The notes under the pieces: generated by a model
The model's input: only the letters and a program-made list of their open reading frames with translations
Databases searched by the model: none
What the model was told of the DNA's origin: nothing
Shown: piece by piece, positions 1 to 6,800 of the stretch
Layout: each line of letters starts with the position of its first letter
How positions within the stretch are numbered: the stretch's first letter is position 1
From: an uncultured beta proteobacterium
GTDB taxonomy: Bacteria > Pseudomonadota > Gammaproteobacteria > Burkholderiales > Rhodocyclaceae
DNA: 35,293 nt
Direction: 5' to 3'
Assembly: GCA_903933395.1 (NCBI GenBank)
Contig: CAIZKA010000320.1
Span: 1 to 35,293, forward strand
Program-made: the position numbers and the translations under genes

Positions 1-469
1 CAGAAAGCTCGTCCTTGTTGCCACCGAGTTGCGCCTGGTTCTGCGCGAAGATCAGCGCGTAGAGAAACTCCAGTTCCACAGCGATATGGTCGGGCAGTTC
101 GTGAATATCCTCGCTGACGTCGAAACCGCCCTGCTCGTAGAAATCCAGCACCGCCATTGTCGCTTCGTGCCGCATCGACTGATCGTCGGTGAGCCAGAAC
201 GAGGCATAGGGCATGGCCCGGGGCTGCGCTGGTCCGATAAACAACGCGGTGTAGTCGACCAGCAAGGTCTGCAAGTCCTGCGCCCCGAATTCCGTACCCA
301 GCTTGCGGGCAGACTCGGCGAGGTCCGGATGGATGGCGGTGGCGGCCGCCAGCATGGACTCGAACAGATGTTCCTCGCTGAAGTCCGTGCTGGGTTCGCA
401 ATAGCAGGCGGAAAGGAAACGGCACAGATCCGCGCGCGCGCCGGCTTTTCCGTTGATATGGTCGGTCAT
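1..469 (-). CDS. TorD/DmsD-like molybdoenzyme chaperone, partial
   Basis: The gene starts at an ATG at 469, preceded by CAGGAG seven bases upstream, and runs off the left edge, so only the first 156 residues are seen. The N-terminal part is rich in helix-forming residues and carries LCRFLSACYCEPS, then VDYTALFIGP and PYASFWL, then an ELPDHIAVELEFLYAL stretch. The last two resemble the conserved YxxLF-G and P-DHxxxELxF signatures of the TorD/DmsD/ArrD/ArxD family. These cytoplasmic chaperones bind the twin-arginine signal of a molybdoenzyme and help cofactor insertion before Tat export. It lies downstream of the catalytic and ferredoxin subunits on the same strand, the position of arrD or arxD in arsenic respiration clusters, so its client is probably the enzyme encoded at 1391-3940. 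The C-terminus cannot be judged. Confidence 0.85.
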   Translation of the reverse strand, partial: MTDHINGKAGARADLCRFLSACYCEPSTDFSEEHLFESMLAAATAIHPDLAESARKLGTEFGAQDLQTLLVDYTALFIGPAQPRAMPYASFWLTDDQSMRHEATMAVLDFYEQGGFDVSEDIHELPDHIAVELEFLYALIFAQNQAQLGGNKDELS

Positions 470-566
470 TGCAACTCCTGAAACGATTGTGCCCGGCGCG
501 ACCGCCAAGGCCCCGCCCGGCGCCGGATAGAAAAGGGACCGGTCGAAACCGGCCGAAGATTCTATG

Positions 567-1370
567 TCAGACACGAGGGCTGTAATTGCCGACGTAGAAC
601 ACATTGGGCTTGGTGCCCTTTTCTTCCTGCAGGCGGAAGGACTTCTCCTTCTTCAGGATCTGCGAGATCTTGCTGTTCGGATCCTGCTGGTCGCCAAAAA
701 TCCGCGCCTGTGAAGGGCAGACCTCGACGCAGGCCGGCTGCAGGCCGTTCGTCACGCGGTGGTAGCAGAAGGTGCACTTCTCGATGACGTCGTCCGAACG
801 GATAGCCTTCGTTTCGCCGCCCTGCCAGTCGTTCAGCGCCGGAATCCGGGCGCCGGCCCTGGCCGACACTTCCGCGCCCGACGACGTGCAGCCCGGAATC
901 GCCGAAGTCTTGTCGGCCCAGAAAGGCTGTGGCTCATCTTGTGCGGGGTTGAGACTGATCACGCTGTAGGTCTCGCCGGTGAGGCTCCTGGAGTCGAGCT
1001 TCTCGTGGCTGTAGGGGCAGCCCTTCTTGGTCTGGCAATCGCCACAACCCACGCACAGCTCGGGATTGTGCAGGGTGATGCCTTCCGCCGTCTTGAACAG
1101 CGCCTTGTAGGGCTTGCCCTTGCCGGCCTTTTCCGGATTGCCCGGGCAGATCTTGATGCAAGGCGGCTCGTCGCAGTGGTTGCACAGCACCGGTATCACC
1201 ATGTGCCGGGTATTGGGAAACGTACCCTCGCTGTGCATCAGGAAGTCGGCCCAGTTGTAGCTTTGGCCCTCGGCACGGTTGCGCGTGTTGTTTTCGGTTT
1301 TGCAGGCAAAGGCGCAGGCACCGCAGCCCACGCAGCGCGACAGATCGATAACCATTCCTAGTTTCATCAT
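567..1370 (-). CDS. arrB: ArrB-type ferredoxin subunit (four [4Fe-4S]) of molybdoenzyme
   Basis: This 267-residue protein is the electron-transfer subunit of a DMSO-reductase-family complex. Four cysteine clusters are visible in order: CVGCGACAFACK near residue 15, CNHCDEPPCIKICP near 63-76, CVGCGDCQTKKGCP near 106-118, and CTFCYHRVTNG...CVEVCP near 200-221. This is the usual layout of PsrB/ArrB/ArxB/TtrB proteins with four [4Fe-4S] centres. There is no signal peptide, so it presumably crosses the membrane by hitch-hiking on the Tat-exported catalytic partner. The start at 1370 has AGGAG three bases upstream; a second ATG follows at once. It lies 20 bp after the catalytic gene and 97 bp before the chaperone. 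An insertion of about 60 residues between the third and fourth clusters makes it longer than short ArrB proteins. The arrB name depends on the arrA call; arxB- or psrB-like is the alternative. Confidence 0.8.
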   Translation of the reverse strand: MMKLGMVIDLSRCVGCGACAFACKTENNTRNRAEGQSYNWADFLMHSEGTFPNTRHMVIPVLCNHCDEPPCIKICPGNPEKAGKGKPYKALFKTAEGITLHNPELCVGCGDCQTKKGCPYSHEKLDSRSLTGETYSVISLNPAQDEPQPFWADKTSAIPGCTSSGAEVSARAGARIPALNDWQGGETKAIRSDDVIEKCTFCYHRVTNGLQPACVEVCPSQARIFGDQQDPNSKISQILKKEKSFRLQEEKGTKPNVFYVGNYSPRV

Positions 1371-1390
1371 TTTCTCCTTATCGTCAGCGC

Positions 1391-3940
1391 TCAGGCCTTG
1401 GTGATCCGCACGCCGGTGAAGCCACCGTTGCGCGCCGTGGCACCACTCAAGCGGTCGTAGTCATCGACCAGGATCTCGTTGTTGTTGCCGCCCAGCGGGA
1501 CCGCCTTGGCGTAGTCCTTGGAAGCGACGCGGCCGTAGGCCCAGTGCCCTTGCCCGTAGCACTTCGCCACGGTGCCGGGACGCACCCCCTCCCACAGCTT
1601 GAGGTCTACCGTGATGGAACCTGCCTGCGAAGTGATGGTCACCTTGTCGCCGGTCTGCAGACCCAGTTTTGCGCCGTCGGCCGGATTCATCTTGACCACG
1701 TCGCCCCAGGACACGTCGCCCGGATCGACCTTCTTGAACTCCTGGTACCAGGGCAGGTTCTGCGAGCGGCCTTCACGGTTCAGGCGCGACTTGTAGTCGA
1801 TGAAAGTGAAGGGGTACTCTTCCAGGCTGCCGTGACGCTTCGGTACCTCGTAGTGCGGCACGAAAGCCACCTCGCCCTTGGCGGTATAGCCGCTGACGGC
1901 GAGGATGTCGTCGACCGTGGTCGCGTGCTTGGTGGCATGGGCCTCGAGCTTCTTTTTCAGCGTCGCACTGAAGAACTCGAACTTCTTGGTCTCGGTTTTG
2001 AACTTGCCGCCCCAGCCCTTCTTGAGCGTGTAACGCGGGCCGCTGAACATGCCCTTGGCCTTGAACGCGGCCCAACCCTTGATTGGCGCGTCGCCCTTCT
2101 GCTCTTCCTTGCCATCCCAGATCGGCGCGCTGGTGAACTTGGCGGCGAACTCGCTGAACTCCAGCTCGTTGGTCGCCGACTTGCCGGTCTCGGGGTCCTT
2201 GATGGTGTCGTAATAGTCGGCCAGGTTGGGGAAGCCCTTCGCCTTCAGCTTCTGCGCTAGCAGCCACATCACTTCGGTCTCTTCCTGCTTGCCCTCGAAG
2301 ACGCGCTTGATCGGATTCTGCTGGATCGAGGCGTAACTGTAGCCGTTGCTGCCGTTGGTGACGATCGACCAGCCTTCTGACGAATTGAAGGTGGAGGGCA
2401 ACACGACGTCGGCGAACTGGGTCATTTCCGACGGGTTGGTGACCATGTGGGCGAAGAACGGCACCTTGGCCATCACTTGGTTCCAGCGGTCGGCACCGGT
2501 CGCCGAGTGGTTGAAGTTGCTCCACGAGGAGAGCACCACCTTGATCGCGCCCGGGTTCTTCAACAGGTAGTTGGGCACGTTGTTAATCGGCGAGGTCTGC
2601 AGCCCCGGCATATCTTTCTTGCCGCGCGCGTCTGTTCCGTGGTCCTTGTAGCCCTTCTTGGCCACCTCGTCGATGAACTTGTCGGTGCTGGGAAACTTGT
2701 TCAGCTTGGGACCGCTGGCGCCTTCCAGGACAACAACATCGATCGAACCGAGCAGGCCGTTCAGCGCATACACGGCCATCGAGGCATAGGTGCCCCGCGG
2801 CCACATGTTGGCACCGGGCCCCATCCAGACGGCGGTATAGGGTGCGGCCTTGGCCATGGCGCGAGCCACGCGCACGATCTGCTCGGCGGGGATGCCGGAT
2901 TCCTTGGCGCCGAAGGCCGGGGTGCGGTCCTTCAGTTCCAGGTTCCACCACTTGACCAGGCCCGAGGTTTCCTTCTCGACGAAGGCATCTTCGGCGACGG
3001 CACTGCCGGCGACGAAGAGGTTCTTGCCGTCCTTGAAGTCGCCGACGAATTCCTTGTTCCACGTGCCTTCGGTGAGGATCACGTGGGCAATGGCGCCGGC
3101 CAGCGCGCCGTCGGTGCCCGGCAGCACGGGTAGCCACTCGTGCGACTTGGCGCCGGCGTTGGACAGGCGCGGATCGACCGTGATCACGGTGCCACGGGCA
3201 ACGATCTCATGGAAACGGTGGATGGTGTTCGGTACCTGGCGATTGGAGGCCAATGGGTCGCAGCCCCAGACTACCAGGCAGTTGGTCTTTTCCAGATCGT
3301 AGTCACGATAACCGTAGAAGCCTTGCGTCAGGCCCGGGCCCATCTTTTCGGCCTCGGCGCAAAGTGCGCTGTGCGAGTAATAGTTGCCGGTGCCGAAGAC
3401 CTTCGGCAGGGTGCCGTAGAGCAGGTCGGTGGAGGTCGGCGAATAGCGGCCGCGCATGTACATCAGCTTTTCCGGTTCGCCGGCGGCACGCAGTTCAAGC
3501 ATTTTGTCAGCGACGATGTTCATTGCTTCGTCCCAGGAGATCGGCACGAACTTCGGATCGATGCCGCGTCCCTTGAGCGGATTGGTGCGCTTCAACGGCA
3601 CCTTGACGCGGTCCGGATCGTAGGTCTGCTGCGGGATCAGGTGACCGCGCGGGCAGACGTAACCGTGGTTGCTCTTGGAAATCTCGTTGCCGCGCACGCG
3701 GGTGGCGCGGCCCCCCGACACGTACAACTGGATCGCGCACCACTGGGTGCAGCCCTGGCAGGTGCTGGCGATCCATTCACCCTTGGCCGGCGTGCTGGGC
3801 CTGGCCTTGCGCGGGATCAGCGCATTCTTGAACGGCATGGGCTTGTGCTTGGGCTTATCGGCCGCCAAAGCGCTGCCGCCGAGCATCCAGGCCGCGGACG
3901 CGGCGGATGCCATGATGAATTCACGTCTGGTCAATTTCAT
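1391..3940 (-). CDS. arrA: ArrA-type molybdopterin oxidoreductase, predicted arsenate respiratory reductase catalytic subunit
   Basis: This 849-residue DMSO-reductase-family enzyme starts at 3940 (AGGAGG five bases upstream) with a Tat signal (TRREFIM, cleavage near ALAAD). A [4Fe-4S] motif of exactly C-X2-C-X3-C-X27-C spans Cys61, 64, 68 and 96, the spacing known for ArrA and ArxA. RGRYS holds Arg165 and Tyr166, and SHSALCAEAEK holds His190, Ser191, the expected molybdenum ligand Cys194, and Lys199. These match, with an offset of about one, the arsenate-binding residues reported for Shewanella ArrA, whereas ArxA carries a GRGWG-type loop instead. The C-terminal molydopterin-binding domain (about 730-849) is present. 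The inferred role is reduction of arsenate to arsenite in the periplasm. Adjacent ArrB-like, TorD-like and three-component sensor genes, and the nearby ars operon, support this. Alternatives are a reverse-acting arsenite oxidase (ArxA) or an uncharacterised relative acting on another oxyanion or sulfur compound. Confidence 0.7.
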   Translation of the reverse strand: MKLTRREFIMASAASAAWMLGGSALAADKPKHKPMPFKNALIPRKARPSTPAKGEWIASTCQGCTQWCAIQLYVSGGRATRVRGNEISKSNHGYVCPRGHLIPQQTYDPDRVKVPLKRTNPLKGRGIDPKFVPISWDEAMNIVADKMLELRAAGEPEKLMYMRGRYSPTSTDLLYGTLPKVFGTGNYYSHSALCAEAEKMGPGLTQGFYGYRDYDLEKTNCLVVWGCDPLASNRQVPNTIHRFHEIVARGTVITVDPRLSNAGAKSHEWLPVLPGTDGALAGAIAHVILTEGTWNKEFVGDFKDGKNLFVAGSAVAEDAFVEKETSGLVKWWNLELKDRTPAFGAKESGIPAEQIVRVARAMAKAAPYTAVWMGPGANMWPRGTYASMAVYALNGLLGSIDVVVLEGASGPKLNKFPSTDKFIDEVAKKGYKDHGTDARGKKDMPGLQTSPINNVPNYLLKNPGAIKVVLSSWSNFNHSATGADRWNQVMAKVPFFAHMVTNPSEMTQFADVVLPSTFNSSEGWSIVTNGSNGYSYASIQQNPIKRVFEGKQEETEVMWLLAQKLKAKGFPNLADYYDTIKDPETGKSATNELEFSEFAAKFTSAPIWDGKEEQKGDAPIKGWAAFKAKGMFSGPRYTLKKGWGGKFKTETKKFEFFSATLKKKLEAHATKHATTVDDILAVSGYTAKGEVAFVPHYEVPKRHGSLEEYPFTFIDYKSRLNREGRSQNLPWYQEFKKVDPGDVSWGDVVKMNPADGAKLGLQTGDKVTITSQAGSITVDLKLWEGVRPGTVAKCYGQGHWAYGRVASKDYAKAVPLGGNNNEILVDDYDRLSGATARNGGFTGVRITKA

Positions 3941-3997
3941 AATTGCCTCCTGATAAAGAACCCGATCAATAGCCAAACACTGCAAACATTGAAATTT

Positions 3998-4011
3998 GCC
4001 CGTCCATTGCC
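3998..4011 (-). promoter_or_regulatory. Candidate sigma-54 -24/-12 element upstream of arrA
   Basis: On the minus strand this reads GGCAATGGACGGGC, giving the invariant GG-N10-GC spacing of sigma-54 promoters. The flanks match poorly (AGGCA rather than TGGCA, GGGCA rather than TTGCA). It would place the transcript start about 45 bp before the arrA ATG, and one GTTACC-N4-GGTAAC site about 88 bp upstream of that start, a normal enhancer position. GG-N10-GC alone is common by chance in GC-rich DNA, so this call leans on the divergent sigma-54 regulator gene. Confidence 0.3.
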
Positions 4012-4065
4012 TGTTCCCCAAGCCCGTTGGCGATCTGCGGGATTGCTGTCGAAGCCCGCTGACAA

Positions 4066-4081
4066 GTTACCTTCCGGTAAC
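4066..4081. promoter_or_regulatory. Inverted-repeat operator, site 1 (GTTACC-TTCC-GGTAAC)
   Basis: A perfect 6-4-6 inverted repeat, with flanking CAA and CT shared with site 3. It sits about 126 bp upstream of the arrA start codon, a typical enhancer distance. It is probably bound by the dimeric response regulator encoded at 6779-8098; this assignment is inferred. Confidence 0.6.
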
Positions 4082-4375
4082 CTGGAATCAGTCTTGTCGC
4101 GTCTCCCGTCATAGCAAGCGGCCGGCCCGGACAGACCGGTAAAAGTCGGCGCCGGCGACACGGCGACCCGCAAAACAAGGCCTTCAGCGCGGTCGGCGCC
4201 GGAAGGCCTGGGTTGCGGGGATGGGTTCGCGGTTTCACGATGTCTGCTTGGTGTTCTTGCTCGCCAGACTTCTTGCGAGAAACATGCCATCGAAGAAAAA
4301 CAGCATGCTTTCAGGGCATTGACCTGCGGGCCCGCCAAAAAGCAGCAGGCAATGAACAAGAATCGCGTTAATATG

Positions 4376-4391
4376 GTTACCAGACCGTAAC
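4376..4391. promoter_or_regulatory. Inverted-repeat operator, site 2 (GTTACC-AGAC-CGTAAC)
   Basis: The same 6-4-6 architecture with one mismatch in the right arm. It ends 13 bp before the ATG of the binding-protein gene, just upstream of the ribosome-binding site. Its centre is 52 bp, about five helical turns, from the centre of site 3. Confidence 0.55.
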
Positions 4392-4404
4392 CGACGGAGG
4401 CCTC

Positions 4405-5310
4405 ATGCATCAGGACACGTCAGTCAAGTTACCGGGTGGTAACCTACGCCGTAACCGGCGTCGTTGGCTTATCGACAGCGCTTGCCTCGCTGCCGCCGGA
4501 CTGATCGGCCTGTCTCGCAAGTCGCAAGCAAGCAGCGGAAAGATACGGGTGGGCATGACCCCGGCATTTCTGCACGACCAGCACAGCCTGCTTGGCGAAT
4601 GGCGGGATTTCATGGCGGCCTCGCTGCAGCGGCCGGTGGAATTCGTGCAGCGCGACAGCTACCGCGAAACCATGGACTTGCTGCGGCTCGAAAAGCTGGA
4701 GTTCGCCTGGATCTGCGACTACCCCTACCTGCATCTCAAGAAGGAAGTCCGACTGCTGGCGGTGCCGCTCTACCAGGGGCAACCGCTTTACCGCTCCTAC
4801 CTGATCGTGCGCAAGGACAACGCCCAAGTTAAATCGATGACGGATCTCGCCGGCAGCGTCTTCGCCTATGCCGACCCCTACTCGAACACCGGCTACCTTG
4901 CACCGCGCTACGAGATCCGCCAGATCGGGCGCGATCCGGGAAGTTTCTTTCGCAAAACCTTCTTTACCTGGTCGCATCGCAAGGTGGTCGAGGCGGTGGC
5001 CAGCGGCCTTGCCCGCGGCGGCGCGGTGGACAGCTACATCTGGGACACCCTGGCCCACGTCGAACCGGCGCTGACAGAGCGAACCCGCATCGTGTCGCGT
5101 TCCCCGGAATACGGCTTTCCACCCTTCGTCAGCCACCACTCTGTATCCGCCGCCGACTTTCAACTGATGCAGCAGCATCTGCTCGGCATGGCAAAAACCG
5201 ATGCCGGTCGCCGCCTGCTCGAACACCTGCATCTTGACGGCTTCACCACCGGCAGCCCGGCCCTGTATGAAGGTGTTGCAAAGATGATGCGCGCCTTCGG
5301 CGAAGCCTGA
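4405..5310 (+). CDS. PhnD-like periplasmic oxyanion-binding sensor protein (ArxX/ArrT-like)
   Basis: This 301-residue protein starts at 4405 with GGAGG four bases upstream. The N-terminus has a run of arginines (RRNRRRWLID near residues 15-24) followed by a hydrophobic stretch, consistent with Tat or Sec export. The mature part begins near KIRVGMTP and has the PhnD/phosphonate-binding fold signatures EFAWICDYPYL, SYLIVRKD and GSVFAYADPYSNTGYLAPRY. In arx and arr clusters such proteins are encoded beside a histidine kinase and a response regulator and are thought to present the oxyanion to the kinase. Here it is the first gene of the same three-gene operon, eight bases before the kinase. The likely ligand is arsenate or arsenite, by context only. 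The first 15 codons also contain operator site 3. Confidence 0.8.
   Translation: MHQDTSVKLPGGNLRRNRRRWLIDSACLAAAGLIGLSRKSQASSGKIRVGMTPAFLHDQHSLLGEWRDFMAASLQRPVEFVQRDSYRETMDLLRLEKLEFAWICDYPYLHLKKEVRLLAVPLYQGQPLYRSYLIVRKDNAQVKSMTDLAGSVFAYADPYSNTGYLAPRYEIRQIGRDPGSFFRKTFFTWSHRKVVEAVASGLARGGAVDSYIWDTLAHVEPALTERTRIVSRSPEYGFPPFVSHHSVSAADFQLMQQHLLGMAKTDAGRRLLEHLHLDGFTTGSPALYEGVAKMMRAFGEA
4428..4443. promoter_or_regulatory. Inverted-repeat operator, site 3 (GTTACC-GGGT-GGTAAC), inside coding sequence
   Basis: A perfect 6-4-6 inverted repeat located 23 bp inside the binding-protein gene, where it encodes residues near LPGGN. A further half site GTAACC follows at 4451-4456. With site 2 it brackets the start codon, which could allow feedback control of the sensor operon. 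Confidence 0.55.
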
Positions 5311-5318
5311 GAGTTCTG

Positions 5319-6800
5319 ATGCGCTGGCTGTTCAACCTCTCCTTCCGCCACAAGATCCCCTTGTGGACCTCCTTCCTGATCAGCTTTTCGATCTTCATCG
5401 TCGGCGCCGCGCTGATGACCCGCGCCTATGAGGACATGAAAAGCGCGGTGGTGATCAGTGCCGACAATCTCGGCCACACGCTGGCCAACACGGTGGCGCC
5501 GACGCTGTTGCACGACGACGTCTGGCGCGCTTTCGAGATCGTGCGCTCGCCGCTGCGCGCCGAGATCGCGAAAACGCCGGTGCAAGTCGACGCGGTGGTG
5601 GTCCTCACGCGCGAGCACAAGGTCTTTGTCTCCAGCGATCCCGATGCGCTGCCGATGCTGAGCGAGGCGACGGCCCTCGGGCCGGACTGGGAACGCCTGG
5701 GTGAATACCTGCGCGCACCGGCCGGCATCAAGTGGCCGCTGGTTCTGGAGCCCGCGGGGTCCAGTTACCTTTATGTCGCTCTGCCGATCACCGACAAGGA
5801 TGCCCAACTCGGGCACCTGGTCCTGCGCTATGCCAAATCGGTGTTTCATCCCTGGTTCATCGACACCCTCTGGCAGGGCCTCGCGCTGGGTCTGCTGGTG
5901 CTGGCGGTGCTGATCCCGATCAACTGGTACTGGGGCGGGCGCATGGCCAAGCCGCTGGTCGACCTGGCACAGCGCATGGGCATGATGATGGAGAAGCCGC
6001 CCGAGCCTCTCCCCCCCGATCTATACCCCTACCACGACGAACTGGGCCAGCTGTTCCAGGCCTACGATCGCATGGTGCTGGCGCTGCGCGACAAGGCCGC
6101 GCTGGAAAATGAAATGGTCAAGTCCGAACGCCTGGCCGCCATCGGCCAGCTCACCGCCGGCATCGCCCACGAAATCAACAACCCGCTGGCCGGGTTGATC
6201 ACGGTCGTCGACACGCTCAAGCTGCGTCGCGATCTCGATCCGCGCGTGTTGCGCAACCTGGAGCTGATCGATCGCGGCCTGATGCAGATTCGCGACACCG
6301 TCGCCGCACTGCTGGTGCAGACCAAAGTGCAGGCGCGGCCGCTGAACCCGCACGACCTCGAAGACATCCGCACCCTGATCCAGCCTCAGGTCGGCAAGCG
6401 CCGTATCCGGCTCGACTGGTCGGCAACCATGCCCGCCGAACTGCCGGCGCCCGCCAGCCTGGTGCGTCAGATCCTGATCAACCTGTTGCTCAATGCGGTG
6501 CAGGCCGCGGCCGAAGACGGCCACGTCAGTCTGTGGCTGGGCCGCAGGGAAGATGTTGAATCCTGTCTGACCATCATCGTGCGCAATGACGGCGAGCTGC
6601 TCGGCGACGAGCAACTTTCCCACCTGTTCGAGCCCTTCACCTCAACCCGCGCCGGCGGCCACGGCCTCGGCCTATGGGTGACTTACCAGATCGTGACCCA
6701 GCTTGAAGGTCGCATTGCCGCCCGCAATATCGATGGCGAAGTCGAATTCGTGGTCAACCTGCCTCTTGGAGATAGCCCATGCAGCACCGCATCGCCCTGA
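5319..6800 (+). CDS. Membrane sensor histidine kinase (ArxS/ArrS-like)
   Basis: This 493-residue kinase has a first membrane helix near residues 14-34, a periplasmic domain of about 150 residues, and a second helix near 186-206 ending NWYWGGRMAKPL, which leads into a HAMP-like linker. The dimerisation and phosphorylation box ERLAAIGQLTAGIAHEINNPL places the phospho-acceptor at His284. The ATPase domain shows NLLLNAVQAA (N box), then HLFEPF and GHGLGLWVTYQI (F and G2 boxes), close to the NtrB/DctB class of kinases that serve sigma-54 regulators. It starts eight bases after the binding-protein gene and its last 22 bases overlap the regulator gene, so the three are surely co-transcribed. The periplasmic domain probably contacts the binding protein. 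The stimulus is inferred to be an arsenic oxyanion from context. Confidence 0.85.
   Translation: MRWLFNLSFRHKIPLWTSFLISFSIFIVGAALMTRAYEDMKSAVVISADNLGHTLANTVAPTLLHDDVWRAFEIVRSPLRAEIAKTPVQVDAVVVLTREHKVFVSSDPDALPMLSEATALGPDWERLGEYLRAPAGIKWPLVLEPAGSSYLYVALPITDKDAQLGHLVLRYAKSVFHPWFIDTLWQGLALGLLVLAVLIPINWYWGGRMAKPLVDLAQRMGMMMEKPPEPLPPDLYPYHDELGQLFQAYDRMVLALRDKAALENEMVKSERLAAIGQLTAGIAHEINNPLAGLITVVDTLKLRRDLDPRVLRNLELIDRGLMQIRDTVAALLVQTKVQARPLNPHDLEDIRTLIQPQVGKRRIRLDWSATMPAELPAPASLVRQILINLLLNAVQAAAEDGHVSLWLGRREDVESCLTIIVRNDGELLGDEQLSHLFEPFTSTRAGGHGLGLWVTYQIVTQLEGRIAARNIDGEVEFVVNLPLGDSPCSTASP

Larger units (their letters stand above)
3941..4404. other. 464-bp divergent regulatory region between arrA-like and sensor operons
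   Basis: No convincing gene lies here. The region separates the minus-strand enzyme genes from the plus-strand sensor operon. It holds two of the three GTTACC-N4-GGTAAC repeats, a weak -24/-12-type element facing arrA, and a GC-rich inverted repeat (4179-4185 with 4202-4208, arms GGCCTTC and GAAGGCC). The 11-mer GTCGGCGCCGG occurs twice (4145-4155 and 4192-4202). A strong ribosome-binding site (AGGAGG) precedes arrA, and GGAGG precedes the gene at 4405. Confidence 0.6.

Noticed and set aside
1544..3133. Long open frames antisense to the molybdoenzyme gene (such as 1544-2260 and 2447-3133 on plus)
   Set aside because: They lie opposite a gene with full family motifs, lack recognisable domains and have Arg/Gly/His-rich composition typical of shadow frames in GC-rich DNA.
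1391..3940. ArxA (arsenite oxidase) for the molybdoenzyme
   Set aside because: The loop reads RGRYS rather than the GRGWG type and arxC/arxB' are absent. It is kept as an alternative, not the main call.
3961..3980. TTGAT half site as an FNR box upstream of arrA
   Set aside because: Only one arm matches; the other half (TTCTT) is not ATCAA.
4312..4326. GG-N10-GC element facing the sensor operon as a sigma-54 promoter
   Set aside because: Flanking bases do not match TGGCA or TTGCA, and this spacing is common by chance in GC-rich DNA.
3937..4410. A 157-residue minus-strand open frame filling the arrA upstream region
   Set aside because: It overlaps the arrA ribosome-binding site and the regulator sites, has no good start signal and no recognisable similarity.
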